DNA of 64,000 nt. Origin: DATADD01 sp046262355. Its GTDB lineage: Bacteria; Actinomycetota; CADDZG01; WHSQ01. The position numbers were made by a program, and so were the translations under genes. The notes beneath the pieces were generated by a model. The model searched no databases. It had not been told where the DNA came from and saw nothing but the letters and a program-made list of their open reading frames with translations. Shown here piece by piece: positions 33,066-42,277 of the stretch (position 1 is its first letter; the number at the start of each line of letters is the position of its first letter). The stretch lies in the NCBI GenBank assembly GCA_046262355.1, contig JBHEMX010000005.1:9479-73478 (forward strand). Direction: 5' to 3'.

Positions 33066-34736
33066 ATGCGCAGATGGATGAGATTGTCGGCGCTGCTCAC
33101 CGCTCTCCTGCTGGTGGCGGCCGCATGCGGCGGAAGCTCCGACGAGGGCGACGGCGGCGACGGCGGCGCGACCCAGGAGGGCGTCACGATGACCTTCGGG
33201 ACCTCGGCGGATCCCGTCGTCCTCGACGGCCCGCTCGTGTCCGACGGCGAATCGCTGCGCGCGATCGACCAGATGATGGAGGGTCTCGTGACGCTCGAGC
33301 CCGGCACCACGGAGGTTGCCCCGGGCCTCGCCACCGAGTGGCAGATCTCCGAGGACGGCAAGGAGTACACGTTCAACCTCCGCCAGGGCGTGAAGTTCCA
33401 CGACGGCACCGACTTCAACGCGGACGCGGTGTGCTTCAACTTCGACCGCTGGTACAACTTCAAGGGACCCCTGCAGCAGCCCGACGCCAGCTACTACTAC
33501 CAAACGGTCTTCGTCGGCTTCAGCGACGGCAAGACCCCGTCCCTCTACGAGAGTTGCGAGGCGGTCGACGAGTCGACGGTCAAGCTGACAATCACGAAGC
33601 CGTCGGCATCCCTGCTCGCGGCGCTGACGCTGACGTCGTTCACGATCGCGAGCCCCGAGGCGCTCGAGAAGTACAAGGCCGACGAGGGCACCTTCAACGA
33701 GGAAGAGGCGATCTTCCGTCCCTCCGGCACCTACGGCACCGAGCACCCGACGGGGACCGGGCCGTACAAGTTCGTGCAGTGGAGGCGCGGCGACAGGCTC
33801 GTGTTCGAGCGCAACGAGGACTACTGGGGCGACGCTCCGGGCAACATCGACGAGCTGATCTTCCGGCCGATCGCCGATCCGGCCGTACGCCTGCAGGCGC
33901 TGCAGAGCGGCGAGATCCAGGGCTACGACCTCGTCGATCCCAAGGACTACGAGACGATCGACGGCGACTCGAACCTCCAGCTGCTCAACCGCCCGGCTTT
34001 CAACGTCGGCTACATCGGCTTCAACCAAGCGATCAAGCCGCTCGACGACCTCGCGGTGCGCCAGGCGATCGCTCACGCGATCAACCGCCAAGAGGTCGTG
34101 GACGCGTTCTACGCGGGCCAGGGCGTCGTCGCCGACGAGTTCATGCCGCCCGAGGTGATGGGCTACGCCGACGACGTCACCACGTACGACTACGACCCGG
34201 ACAAGGCAAAGCAGATCCTCGAGGACGCCGGCTACACGTTGCCGGTCGAGATCGACTTCGCCTACCCGACGGACGTCGAGCGTCCCTACATGCCCGATCC
34301 GCAGGCCAACTTCGAGGCGATGGCGAGGGACCTCGAGGATTGCTGCTTCAAGGTCGAGAAGAAGTCGGCGACGTGGAGCCCCGACTACCTGGCCCAGGCC
34401 GACAACGGCAAGTATGGTCTCTACCTGCTCGGATGGACGGGCGACTTCGCCGATCCCGACAACTTCATCGGGACCTTCTTCCAGACTCCTCAGCCGGCGT
34501 GGGGCTTCGAGAACCAGGAGATCTTCAACCTCCTCGACAAGGCCGAGCAGGAGACCGAGCCCGGGCCGCGCGAGGAGCTCTATCAGGAGGCGAACCGCGT
34601 CATCATGGACTTCCTCCCAGGGCTGCCCTACGTGCACACCAAGCCGGGGCTTGCGTTCGCCGCGAACGTGAGTGGCTACAAGCCGAGCCCGGTCTCTCTG
34701 GAGCCGTTCTCGATCGTGACTGTGGAGAGCAGCTAG
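33066..34736 (+). CDS. Peptide/dipeptide ABC transporter substrate-binding lipoprotein
   Basis: 556 residues from ATG 33066 with SD GGGGGAA at 33054-33060. The signal peptide RRWMRLSALLTALLLVAAAC ends in a lipobox, followed by a Gly/Asp-rich linker. The SBP_bac_5 fold shows GLVTLEPGTTEVAPGLATEW, YTFNLRQGVKFHDGTDFNAD, PTGTGPYKFVQW, FNQAIKPLDDLAVRQAIAHA and YADDVTTYDYDPDKAKQIL. It is anchored on the cell surface and delivers peptides to the permeases encoded next. The stop codon lies in a perfect 15 bp tandem duplication. Confidence 0.93.
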   Translation: MRRWMRLSALLTALLLVAAACGGSSDEGDGGDGGATQEGVTMTFGTSADPVVLDGPLVSDGESLRAIDQMMEGLVTLEPGTTEVAPGLATEWQISEDGKEYTFNLRQGVKFHDGTDFNADAVCFNFDRWYNFKGPLQQPDASYYYQTVFVGFSDGKTPSLYESCEAVDESTVKLTITKPSASLLAALTLTSFTIASPEALEKYKADEGTFNEEEAIFRPSGTYGTEHPTGTGPYKFVQWRRGDRLVFERNEDYWGDAPGNIDELIFRPIADPAVRLQALQSGEIQGYDLVDPKDYETIDGDSNLQLLNRPAFNVGYIGFNQAIKPLDDLAVRQAIAHAINRQEVVDAFYAGQGVVADEFMPPEVMGYADDVTTYDYDPDKAKQILEDAGYTLPVEIDFAYPTDVERPYMPDPQANFEAMARDLEDCCFKVEKKSATWSPDYLAQADNGKYGLYLLGWTGDFADPDNFIGTFFQTPQPAWGFENQEIFNLLDKAEQETEPGPREELYQEANRVIMDFLPGLPYVHTKPGLAFAANVSGYKPSPVSLEPFSIVTVESS

Positions 34737-34758
34737 GCCACAGGCAGCTAGGCCACAG
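34729..34758 (+). repeat. Perfect 15 bp tandem duplication across a stop codon
   Basis: GCAGCTAGGCCACAG at 34729-34743 and again at 34744-34758. The TAG of the binding-protein gene is in the first unit, and the second unit repeats it downstream. Confidence 0.9.
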
Positions 34759-34766
34759 CAAGAGAG

Positions 34767-34806
34767 GGCGCGGCCGGAGACGAAAGCCCCTGGCCGCGCC
34801 TCTTCC
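34767..34806 (+). terminator. Terminator-like hairpin after the binding-protein gene
   Basis: Arms GGCGCGGCC (34767-34775) and GGCCGCGCC (34792-34800), then TCTTCC, a poor U-tract. It could reduce transcription into the permease genes so that binding protein is made in excess, a common arrangement in ABC importers. Confidence 0.6.
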
Positions 34807-34828
34807 CCTCGCTTAGGCTCGGGTCCGG

Positions 34829-35833
34829 ATGCTGAGATTCATCGCTCGGCGGCTGTTGATCACGATCCCCGTTCTCCTTGGCCTGTCCGTGCTGATCTTC
34901 CTGTTCGTGCACGCCCTGCCGGGTGGGCCGGAGGACGCGCTCCTGGGAGAGCGCGCCACAGAGCAGAGCCGCGCCCAGATCCGCAAGAACCTGGGCCTCG
35001 ACAAGCCCCTGTACGTGCAGTACTTCGACTACATGGGCAAGCTGGCGGCCGGAGACCTGGGCACGAGCGTGTCCACGCGCCGCCCCATCACCGAGGAGCT
35101 CGCCGAGAGGTTCCCGGCGACCGTGGAGCTGGGCGTCTCGGCGATGATCGTGGCGCTGCTGGTCGGCATCCCGCTTGGTTTCGTCGCGGCCAAGCGCTAT
35201 CAGGGAGTGCTCGACAACGCGAGCCTGGTGGCGTCGCTGATTGGGATCAGCTTCCCGATCTTCTTCCTCGCGCTGCTGTTGAAGTACGTCTTCTCGATCA
35301 AGCTGGGGTGGCTGCCGACGATCGGACGGCTCGACATCACGCGCACGATCGAGCACCCAACGAACTTCTACCTGCTGGACGCGATCCTCAGCGGAGACCC
35401 GGCCGCCGTCCTCGACGTCCTCCGTCATCTCCTCCTGCCGGCGATCGCGCTGGCCACGATCCCGCTCGCCATCATCGCCCGCATCACGCGCGCCGCGACC
35501 CTCGACGTGTTGAGCGAGGACTACGTGCGAACGGCGCGCGCCAAGGGCCTCGATCCCGGCGTCGTCGACAGACGCCACATCCTCAAGAACGCGATGCTTC
35601 CCGTCATCACCGTGGCGGGCCTCCAGACCGGCCTCCTGCTCACCGGCGCGATCCTCACCGAGACGATCTTCGCGTGGCCGGGGCTGGGCCAATGGATGCT
35701 CAATGCGATCCGCTTCCGGGACTACGCGGTGCTGCAGAACGGCGTCCTCTTCTTCTCCCTGCTCATCCTGCTCGTGAACCTGCTGGTCGACATCTCGTAC
35801 GCCTTCTTCAACCCCCGGATCCGCTACTCGTGA
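34829..35833 (+). CDS. Peptide ABC transporter permease, DppB type
   Basis: 334 residues from ATG 34829. It has the N-terminal FIARRLLITIPVLLGLSVLI helix and the HALPGGPEDAL loop. The EAA loop ARAKGLDPGVVDRRHILKNA, near residue 235, contacts the ATPase. Six membrane helices are evident and it ends DISYAFFNPRIRYS. First membrane subunit of the importer. Confidence 0.92.
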   Translation: MLRFIARRLLITIPVLLGLSVLIFLFVHALPGGPEDALLGERATEQSRAQIRKNLGLDKPLYVQYFDYMGKLAAGDLGTSVSTRRPITEELAERFPATVELGVSAMIVALLVGIPLGFVAAKRYQGVLDNASLVASLIGISFPIFFLALLLKYVFSIKLGWLPTIGRLDITRTIEHPTNFYLLDAILSGDPAAVLDVLRHLLLPAIALATIPLAIIARITRAATLDVLSEDYVRTARAKGLDPGVVDRRHILKNAMLPVITVAGLQTGLLLTGAILTETIFAWPGLGQWMLNAIRFRDYAVLQNGVLFFSLLILLVNLLVDISYAFFNPRIRYS

Positions 35834-35875
35834 ATGGCTCCCTCGACGCCCTCGTGACGGAGGTGACCTGACGCC

Positions 35876-36772
35876 GTGGGCGTGGCGGCCGCGGAGGCAC
35901 AGGAGCTCCGCCTCGAGCAGCCCTCGGGGCTGTGGCGCGACGCCTTCGATCGCTTCAGGCACAACCCGGCGGCGCTCACCGGGGTGGCGGTGCTCGCGGT
36001 CCTGATAGTCGCCGCCGTCTTTGCTCCGGTCATAGCGCCGCACGACCCCAACGCACAGGTCGCCCAGCTCGCCGGGAATCCGGCGGGCCCCGGCGGGGGC
36101 CACCTCATGGGCCTGGACGAGCAGGGCCGGGACCTCTTCTCGCGCATAGTCTTCGGCCTCAGGCTGTCGCTGCTGGTGGGGGTGGTCTCGGTTGGGGTGG
36201 GGCTCACGATCGGGCTCGTCCTGGGCTCGCTCGCGGGCTACCTCGGCGGCTGGGTGGACTCCATGATCATGCGCTTCATGGACATGCTGCTGCCCATCCC
36301 GCAGCTGTTGCTGGCGATCGGACTCGTCTCGGTCCTCGGCCGCGGGCTGATCCAGATCATGGTCGCCGTGGGCATCACGAACGTCCCGATCTTCGCCCGG
36401 CTCTTGCGCGGCTCGATCCTCGGGCAGCGAGAGGCCGACTACGTGCTCGCGGCGCGCTCCGTCGGCACTCCTGGCCGACGGTTGCTGGTGGGCCACATCC
36501 TGCCCAACTCCGTGTCGCCGGTCATCGTGCAGGCCACGCTGTCGATGGCCACGGCGATCATCGATGTGGCGGGGCTGAGCTTCCTCGGGCTCGGGCCGTC
36601 GGACCCCGGCCTTCCCGAGCTCGGCAAGATCCTCGCCGATAACGCGAGCAGGCTCGAGCAGTCCGCCCACCTCGTGCTGTTCCCCGGCTTCGCCATCGTT
36701 ATCAGCGCCCTCGCCATCAACATGATCGGCGACGGGCTGCGCGAGGCGATCGACCCGAAGCTGCGTGCATGA
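35876..36772 (+). CDS. Peptide ABC transporter permease, DppC type
   Basis: 298 residues from GTG 35876. It has the N-terminal RHNPAALTGVAVLAVLIVAA helix, the DppC block GGHLMGLDEQGRDLFSRIVF, and the EAA loop YVLAARSVGTPGRRLLVGHI. It ends [15 protein letters not shown]. Its TGA overlaps the ATG of the first ATPase (ATGA). Confidence 0.92.
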   Translation: MGVAAAEAQELRLEQPSGLWRDAFDRFRHNPAALTGVAVLAVLIVAAVFAPVIAPHDPNAQVAQLAGNPAGPGGGHLMGLDEQGRDLFSRIVFGLRLSLLVGVVSVGVGLTIGLVLGSLAGYLGGWVDSMIMRFMDMLLPIPQLLLAIGLVSVLGRGLIQIMVAVGITNVPIFARLLRGSILGQREADYVLAARSVGTPGRRLLVGHILPNSVSPVIVQATLSMATAIIDVAGLSFLGLGPSDPGLPELGKILADNASRLEQSAHLVLFPGFAIVISALAINMIGDGLREAIDPKLRA

Positions 36773-37797
36773 CACTGCTCTCGGTGCGTGATCTCGAGGT
36801 CAAGTTCATCACCCGCCGCGCCACCGTTCATGCGGTCAACGGCATCTCCTTCGACCTCGAGGCCGGGGAGACGCTCGGCATCGTCGGAGAGTCCGGCTGC
36901 GGCAAGAGCGTCTCGTCGCTCGCCATGCTCGGCATTCTGCCCAAGCCCGCGGGGAGGGTCACGAGGGGCGAGGTGCTGTTCGAGGACCACGATCTCCTCA
37001 AGCTTTCCGACGGGGAGCTGCGCAAGATCCGCGGCAAGGACGTGGCGATGATCTTCCAGGACCCGATCTCGTCGCTGAACCCCGTGTTGACGATCGGCCG
37101 CCAGATGACCGAGGTCCTGACCAAGCATCTGCACGTGAGCAAGGACGACGCGCGCGAGCAGGCGGCAGATCTCCTCGACCGCGTCGGGATCCCCGCGGCG
37201 CGCGACCGCTTGGGCGACTACCCTCATCAGTTCTCCGGGGGCATGCGACAGCGCGTCATGATCGCGATGGCGATGTCCTGCAACCCCAAGGTGCTGATCG
37301 CCGACGAGCCCACCACCGCGCTCGACGTCACGATCCAGGCGCAGATCCTTGACCTCATGCGAGCGCTCGTTGCCGAGGAGCAGATGGCGCTGATCCTGAT
37401 CACCCATGACCTCGGTGTCGTCGCGGGCATCTGCGAGCGCATCAACGTCATGTACGCCGGCCGCTTCGTCGAGACCGCGACCATCAAAGAGCTCTTCGCT
37501 CGTCCTCGCCACCCCTACACCCTCGGCCTCTTGCGCTCGGTGCCGCGCCTCGATGCGGCGCGCAAGGAGAAGCTCGTTCCGATCGAGGGCGCGCCGCGCG
37601 ACCTCACGCGCGTCATCGACGAGTGCCCCTTCGCGCCGCGCTGCGCCTATGCGGTCGATGCCTCCTACGAAGGGGTGCCGCAGCTCGGCTCGATCGACGT
37701 TGCCGGCCATCTCGTGGCGTGCTGCAATCCCGTCCCGGACTCCGACCTCCCGCGGATGGACACGGCGGCGCCCGACAAGAGGGCCGCGGGGGCATGA
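36769..37797 (+). CDS. Peptide ABC transporter ATP-binding protein, DppD type
   Basis: 342 residues from ATG 36769. Walker [12 protein letters not shown] is near residue 40, Q-loop [12 protein letters not shown] near 95, signature [15 protein letters not shown] near 155, Walker [13 protein letters not shown] near 175 and H-loop ILITHDLG near 205. The C-terminal oligopeptide-transporter domain has CPFAPRCAY, a Cys motif that in this family can bind an Fe-S cluster. Coupled by ATGA overlaps on both sides. Confidence 0.93.
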   Translation: MTLLSVRDLEVKFITRRATVHAVNGISFDLEAGETLGIVGESGCGKSVSSLAMLGILPKPAGRVTRGEVLFEDHDLLKLSDGELRKIRGKDVAMIFQDPISSLNPVLTIGRQMTEVLTKHLHVSKDDAREQAADLLDRVGIPAARDRLGDYPHQFSGGMRQRVMIAMAMSCNPKVLIADEPTTALDVTIQAQILDLMRALVAEEQMALILITHDLGVVAGICERINVMYAGRFVETATIKELFARPRHPYTLGLLRSVPRLDAARKEKLVPIEGAPRDLTRVIDECPFAPRCAYAVDASYEGVPQLGSIDVAGHLVACCNPVPDSDLPRMDTAAPDKRAAGA

Positions 37798-38870
37798 CGG
37801 AGCCCCAGGTGGCCACCGAGCGCGCGGCGGGTCCGGAGGGCGCTCAGGACCTCGTGAGGGTGGTCGATCTCAAGGTCTACTTCCCCATCCGCACGGGCAT
37901 CGTGATCGAGCGACGCATCGGCGACGTGAAGGCCGTTGACGGCGTGACGTTCGAGATCAAGCGAGGGGAGACGCTCGGTCTCGTGGGCGAGTCCGGCTGC
38001 GGCAAGTCGACGCTCGGGCGGACGATCCTGCGCCTCATCGATCCGACCGAGGGGCACATCTTCTTCGAGGAGTCCGACCTTGCCCGCCTCTCGGGCGCCG
38101 ATCTGCGGCGGCTCCGGCGGCGCATGCAGATGGTGTTCCAGGATCCCTACTCGTCGCTGGACCCCCGCCAGAGCGTCGGCAGCATCCTCGCCGAGCCGCT
38201 GCAGGTGCACGGCATCGCGCGGGGCAAGCAGGCCGAGGACAAGGTGCGAGAGCTGCTCGACGTCGTGGGCTTGCCCAAGGCCGCCATGAGCCGCTACCCG
38301 CACGAGTTCTCGGGCGGGCAGCGACAGCGCATAGGTCTGGCGCGAGCGCTTGCGCTCAACCCCGACCTCATCGTCGCCGACGAACCGGTATCGGCCCTCG
38401 ACGTCTCGATCCAGGCACAGATCATCAACCTGCTCGAGGAGCTGCAGGGAAGGTTCGACCTCACCTACCTCTTCATCGCCCACGACCTTGCCGTCGTGCG
38501 CCACATCTCAGATCGCATAGCGGTGATGTACCTCGGCAAGATCGTGGAGGTGGCGCCGGCCGACCAGCTCTACATCGAGCCGCTGCATCCCTACACGAAG
38601 GCACTGTTGTCGTCCGTGCCGATCCCCGACCCCACGGTCGAGCTGGATCGCGACCGCATCATCCTTCAGGGCGACATCCCCTCGCCGGCGAACCCGCCTT
38701 CGGGGTGCCGTTTCCATACCCGGTGCCCCTACGCGCAGAGGGAGCGCTGTCCCGACGAGGTCCCGGAGCTGCGCCGGCTGAGGACGGGCCACCTCGCTGC
38801 GTGTCATTACGTCGAGGAGATCGAGAGCGGCGCGATCCAGCCGCACAACGTCGTGCCGGAAGCTGTGTAG
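37794..38870 (+). CDS. Peptide ABC transporter ATP-binding protein, DppF type
   Basis: 358 residues from ATG 37794. Walker [13 protein letters not shown] is near residue 62, [15 protein letters not shown] near 115, signature [15 protein letters not shown] near 170, Walker [15 protein letters not shown] near 195, and [14 protein letters not shown]. The C-terminal domain reads [16 protein letters not shown]. With the four upstream genes it makes a complete Dpp/Opp importer. The stop codon lies inside a degenerate tandem repeat. Confidence 0.93.
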   Translation: MTEPQVATERAAGPEGAQDLVRVVDLKVYFPIRTGIVIERRIGDVKAVDGVTFEIKRGETLGLVGESGCGKSTLGRTILRLIDPTEGHIFFEESDLARLSGADLRRLRRRMQMVFQDPYSSLDPRQSVGSILAEPLQVHGIARGKQAEDKVRELLDVVGLPKAAMSRYPHEFSGGQRQRIGLARALALNPDLIVADEPVSALDVSIQAQIINLLEELQGRFDLTYLFIAHDLAVVRHISDRIAVMYLGKIVEVAPADQLYIEPLHPYTKALLSSVPIPDPTVELDRDRIILQGDIPSPANPPSGCRFHTRCPYAQRERCPDEVPELRRLRTGHLAACHYVEEIESGAIQPHNVVPEAV

Positions 38871-38941
38871 GCCGGAAGAGGGTAGGCCGGAAGAGGTGTT
38901 CGCGGAAGCGGTGTAGGCCGGAAGCGCTTGCCCCGGAAGAA
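38850..38941 (+). repeat. Degenerate 15-16 bp tandem repeat across the dppF-like stop codon
   Basis: Six units with the core GGAAG, best seen as GTGTAGGCCGGAAGAG (38865-38880), GGTAGGCCGGAAGAG (38881-38895) and GTGTAGGCCGGAAGCG (38911-38926). The first units include the end of the coding region and the TAG stop at 38868-38870. Confidence 0.8.
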
Positions 38942-38964
38942 TCTTGCGAGCGAAAGGAGCGCCT

Positions 38965-39177
38965 GTGGCGGGATGGGGAGATGATCCCGAGTTGGAACGA
39001 CTGCGAAGCCTCATCGACGAGGGCTGGGAGGTCACGGAGATCAGCGAAGACCCCACGGCTCCCGGTGGCCCCTCGGACACCGTGAAGCTTGCCAAGGACG
39101 GCGAGGACACCGAGTGCACGTCGGATCACCTCGCCTTCCACCGCTACGTCGAGGGTCTGCGCGACGAGTCCCTCTAG
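38965..39177 (+). CDS. Small hypothetical protein
   Basis: 70 residues from GTG 38965, with AAAGGAG at 38953-38959. It reads AGWGDDPELERLRSLIDEGW then EVTEISEDPTAPGGPSDTVK and DHLAFHRYVEGLRDESL. Acidic, compact, no membrane segment. I do not recognise it. A good SD and a protein-like sequence argue that it is real. Confidence 0.65.
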   Translation: MAGWGDDPELERLRSLIDEGWEVTEISEDPTAPGGPSDTVKLAKDGEDTECTSDHLAFHRYVEGLRDESL

Positions 39178-39218
39178 GCAGGGGTCTGCCCCCGGCCGCC
39201 GCTTATACTGAGCCCACC

Positions 39219-39737
39219 TTGGGGAGAGCGCTCGTTCTCAACGCTTCTTACCAACCGCTGTGCGTGGTGCCGGTGCGGCGGGCGTTGGTGCTCGCCCTGA
39301 AAGGTAAGGCCGAGGTGATCCACACCAACGGCCACGTCTTCCGCTCCGAGGTCCTCGAGCTCGCGGCGCCGAGCGTCGTCCGCCTCAACTACTTCGTCCG
39401 GGTGCCCTACCGCGCGCGTGCGTCTCTGTCGCGGCGCGCCGTGCTCGTGCGCGACAACTTCGAGTGCCAGTACTGCGGGCGCACGGCCGAGAATGTCGAC
39501 CACGTGATCCCCAAGAGCAGGGGAGGCTTGCACACGTGGGACAATGTCGTTGCAGCCTGCCGCCCCTGCAACTCGCGCAAGGAGAACCGGAATCCGGCGG
39601 ACGTGGGTATGAGGTTGCGCCACGCGCCGAGCCCGCCGCACGACAGCGTCTGGATCGCCGTCGCCGTCGACCGGCTGGACCCGGTATGGGAGCAGTATCT
39701 GAAGCTCCCCGGCAACGGCACCCCCCGCACCGCCTAA
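39219..39737 (+). CDS. HNH endonuclease family protein
   Basis: 172 residues from TTG 39219. A TATACT -10-like hexamer at 39204-39209 places the transcript start almost at the TTG, so the message would be nearly leaderless. The N-terminal GRALVLNASYQPLCVVPVRR is typical of the actinobacterial family. The HNH finger is FECQYCGRTAENVDHVIPKS and AACRPCNSRKENR, with two CxxC pairs, His and Asn. Nuclease specificity is unknown; many of these are single-copy genes rather than mobile-element genes. Confidence 0.88.
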   Translation: MGRALVLNASYQPLCVVPVRRALVLALKGKAEVIHTNGHVFRSEVLELAAPSVVRLNYFVRVPYRARASLSRRAVLVRDNFECQYCGRTAENVDHVIPKSRGGLHTWDNVVAACRPCNSRKENRNPADVGMRLRHAPSPPHDSVWIAVAVDRLDPVWEQYLKLPGNGTPRTA

Positions 39738-39815
39738 GCCAAGGATCCTCCGCCCCCGGCGCCCGACCCGGCGCACCCGGTGCACCCCGCCGCACCCGGC
39801 CCGCCCCGGCGCGGA

Positions 39816-40171
39816 GCGACCAGAAGCCCTCCACCCCCGCCAGGCGACAGCACAGGCACAGAGGTCGGTTGTGCCACCCTCCCCGGACATCGCCCCCGCC
39901 GCAGCCGCGCCCGATGCATCCCGCCGCAGCCACCGCGCCCGAGCGAGACCCCGCGGAACCCGCACCTGCGCCCCCTGCACCCCGCGCCGAACGATAGAAG
40001 CTCCTCCCCCCGCCAGGCGACGGCACAGGCACAGAGGTCGGGTGAGCCGCCCCACGGCGCCGGGATAGCCCGGCCCACCTGCCGCCCCGGCTCCATACCC
40101 CACCGCCGCCCCGCCCCGGCGCGAGCGACCAGGAGCCCTCCACACCGCCAGGCGACGGCACAGGACAGCGG
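39816..40171 (-). repeat. Left array: three copies of a ~130 bp repeat, minus orientation
   Basis: The recognisable cores (CCGCCAGGCGACGGCACAGG on the plus strand) are at 39816-39868, 39991-40042 and 40125-40171. Flanking blocks such as GGCTCCATACCCCACCGCC are also shared. Read on the minus strand they match the right array at 41161-41500. The rest of 39738-40177 is C-rich low-complexity DNA. Confidence 0.85.
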
Positions 40172-40177
40172 GGCGGG

Positions 40178-41122
40178 CTAGATAGCGAGGCGAGGGAACA
40201 GCTCTCTTCGGATGCGCGCCGCGGTGGCGCCCTCGTGCAAGGTCACGTCGTCCCACGTCACGTGGATGACCCTCCAGCCCGCCGCCGTGAGCCGGTCGAG
40301 GCGCACTAGATCTCGCTGCCACGCGCGCTTGCCCGAGTGCCAGCGATAGTTGACGGCCTCGATCGCGAGGCGAGCGTGCGGGTACGCGAAGTCGGGGCGG
40401 GCGACGAAGGCACAGTCGGCCTCTCGCACCACGTACTGACGGATGGATCGTGGGAGGCCGTGTCGGCGGAGAAGGCGAGATAGCTTGATCTCGAAGGCGC
40501 TGTCGGTGGGCGGGCCGCCGTCGCCGCGGGAAACGAGCATCTCGCGCAGCTCGCCCATCCCCTTGCGTCCACGGCCGTCGAGCCGACGGAAGCGCCATCT
40601 CAGTCGCGGCACGGACGTGAGCCCACGCCGGAGCGCGGCGTCGAGCGCCATCTCCACTGCCTCCGACTCCACCACCGCGCCGAGCTCGAGCAGCGTCGTG
40701 GTCGCATAGGTCGTGGGGATTCGGTCTACGGTCACGATGTCTGCCGGTGGGATCGGCCGGGTCCTGTGCACGATGATCTTGTCCGTTTTGAGGTGCCGCG
40801 GCGTCGAGATCTCGACCACCTCGTCGCCGAAGCCGTCGAGCTGGAGAAGATGCGCCGCACTCCGATGAGAGGCGGCCGTGCCCCCTCGGCCCCACAGACA
40901 TGCACCCATGAGCGTTTGGCGCCCGGTGGCCGGCGCGGCGCCGACGACGTAGATCGTCGCGTGCAGTCGCCTCAATCGTTCAGATGCGAGGCGGCGTTCG
41001 ATCTGACCGGCGGTCATGCCCAACGCGAGCGCTTCCCAGCGAGCGATCACCCAATGGCGTGACGCGGCGAGCTCTTCGCACGACCGCTCTGCATCCCATC
41101 CTTGGGGTCGGGCTCGGACCAT
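40178..41122 (-). CDS. AbiEi-like N-terminus plus DUF559 nuclease-like domain protein
   Basis: 314 residues from ATG 41122. The N-terminal ~180 residues (HWVIARWEALALGMTAGQIE, LRRLHATIYVVGAAPAT, TTYATTTLLELGAVVESEAV) follow the winged-helix plus core pattern of AbiEi-type antitoxins. The C-terminal DUF559 domain has RPDFAYPHARLAIEAVNYRW, GKRAWQRDLVRLDRLTAAGW and VIHVTWDDV, a VSR-like PD-(D/E)xK fold; EAVN replaces the more common EVDG. No toxin gene is adjacent. The gene fills the space between two inverted repeat arrays. Function unknown. Confidence 0.82.
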   Translation of the reverse strand: MVRARPQGWDAERSCEELAASRHWVIARWEALALGMTAGQIERRLASERLRRLHATIYVVGAAPATGRQTLMGACLWGRGGTAASHRSAAHLLQLDGFGDEVVEISTPRHLKTDKIIVHRTRPIPPADIVTVDRIPTTYATTTLLELGAVVESEAVEMALDAALRRGLTSVPRLRWRFRRLDGRGRKGMGELREMLVSRGDGGPPTDSAFEIKLSRLLRRHGLPRSIRQYVVREADCAFVARPDFAYPHARLAIEAVNYRWHSGKRAWQRDLVRLDRLTAAGWRVIHVTWDDVTLHEGATAARIRRELFPRLAI

Positions 41123-41160
41123 AGCGAGAAATCAAGCACAAGGGTGAGACAGGAAAGCGT

Positions 41161-41500
41161 GACCTGTGTGCCTGTGCCGTCGCCTGGCGGGGGTGGCCTC
41201 TGGTCGCTTCGCGCCGCGGCGAGGTGGCGGTGGCGTATGGAGCCGCGCCGGGTGGGCCGGGTCTTAGGGCGCGCGGGGTGGGTCAGGCCGACCTGTGTGC
41301 CTGTGCCGTCGCCTGGCGGGGGTGGAGGGCTTCTGGTTGCTTCGGGCCGGGGCAGTGGCGGTGGGGTATGGAGCCGCGCGGGGTGGGCCCGGCTATCGGG
41401 GCGCCGCGAGCGGAAGGCGGGGCTTTGAGGGCCGCAGGAGTGGCTCAACCACCTCTGTGCCTGTGCCGTCGCTGAACGGCGGTGGAGGGCTTCCGGTCGC
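41161..41500 (+). repeat. Right array: three copies of the ~130 bp repeat, plus orientation
   Basis: Cores with GTGCCTGTGCCGTCGCCTGG begin at 41161, 41290 and 41450 (the last diverged to CGTCGCTGAACGGC). TATGGAGCCGCG and GGGTGGGCC blocks lie between them. They are inverted relative to the left array. The remaining 41501-41730 is GC-rich sequence with no feature I can support. Confidence 0.85.
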
Positions 41501-41730
41501 TCGCCCCCGCTAGCGACCGGGCCTGCCTGGGGTGGGTGCGAAAGCGAGCGCGCTCGGAGCGAGCACGGGAGCTTGCGGCGGTGCCGGCAGGCGCCCAACG
41601 GGCAGGCTCAGGGGCAGGCGACGGGAGCAGGCGTCGGGGGTGGGGGCCGATCCCGTCTCTAGTGGAGCTTCCACCCGGGGCTGCGATCCCAGGAGGGTTA
41701 ATTACAGCGGCGTAATTGGGTCGCGAAACG

Positions 41731-41758
41731 TTGACGGTGGTTCCTCTGTGACATAGTT
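41731..41758 (+). promoter_or_regulatory. Probable dcw cluster promoter
   Basis: TTGACG (41731-41736) and ATAGTT (41753-41758), spacing 16; an A/T-rich stretch (GTTAATTACAG) lies just upstream, unusual for this genome. It is about 95 bases before mraZ. Confidence 0.6.
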
Positions 41759-41767
41759 TGCCTCGAA

Positions 41768-41791
41768 GTGGAGTGATGTGGAGGGAAAGGG
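41768..41791 (+). promoter_or_regulatory. MraZ-box-like direct repeats
   Basis: GTGGAG at 41768 and again at 41778, with AAAGGG at about 41786. The 10-base period and G-rich hexamers just after the promoter resemble the direct repeats to which MraZ binds to control its own operon in other bacteria. Confidence 0.55.
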
Positions 41792-41851
41792 TTAGCCGGG
41801 GAGGCGCCCTATCGCTCTCACGCTCGGGCCGGCCGCCAGCAGGGGAGACAG

Positions 41852-42277
41852 TTGTCGTTCACCGGGGAGTTCCGCCGCACGATCGACTCGAAAGGCCGCC
41901 TCATCGTGCCCCCGCAGATGCGCGAGGAGCTCGAGGAGGACGAGGCCGTGCTGGTGATCGCGCCCGACAACTGCATCGAGATGCACTCCGGCCCGGGCTG
42001 GCGCGCGTACGAGCAAAGCCTCGTCGAGCAGCGCCGGAGCAAGCCGCAGATCCGCGCCGTCATCAGACGCATCTCGGCGAGCGCTCACGCGGACCAGGTC
42101 GACCGGCAGGGCCGCCTTCACGTTCCGCAGAACCTCCGCGACTACGCAGGGATCGAGCGGGAGGTGGTCATCATCGGCCATCTCGATCGGGCCGAGATCT
42201 GGAGCCCCGAGCGGTTCGAGCAAGCGGCAGTTCCTCAGGACGAGATGGCGGGGTTCTTCGCGGAGCTGGAGCTATGA
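41852..42277 (+). CDS. mraZ: Transcriptional regulator MraZ
   Basis: 141 residues from TTG 41852 with GGGGAGA just upstream. Two AbrB-like halves are visible: FTGEFRRTIDSKGRLIVPPQ at the start and DQVDRQGRLHVPQNLRDYAG with IIGHLDRAEIWSPERFE in the second half. The conserved DxKGR and DxQGR motifs form the DNA-binding ring. First gene of the dcw cluster and its likely regulator. The stop codon lies in a 15 bp tandem duplication. Confidence 0.95.
   Translation: MSFTGEFRRTIDSKGRLIVPPQMREELEEDEAVLVIAPDNCIEMHSGPGWRAYEQSLVEQRRSKPQIRAVIRRISASAHADQVDRQGRLHVPQNLRDYAGIEREVVIIGHLDRAEIWSPERFEQAAVPQDEMAGFFAELEL

Noticed and set aside
34748..36775. Long minus-strand open frame opposite the two permease genes
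   Set aside because: It is antisense to well-conserved DppB/DppC proteins, rich in Asp/Glu/Arg/His low-complexity sequence, and shows no family motif. Typical of GC-rich shadow frames; the same holds for 23411-25549, 33048-34637 and 55598-57160.
38944..38964. Upstream start for the small ORF after the ABC importer
   Set aside because: The SD AAAGGAG at 38953 would lie inside the coding region; GTG 38965 has the correct spacing.
39738..41730. Classical insertion sequence or composite transposon around the DUF559 gene
   Set aside because: The repeats are multi-copy arrays rather than single terminal inverted repeats, there is no transposase, and no target-site duplication could be recognised.
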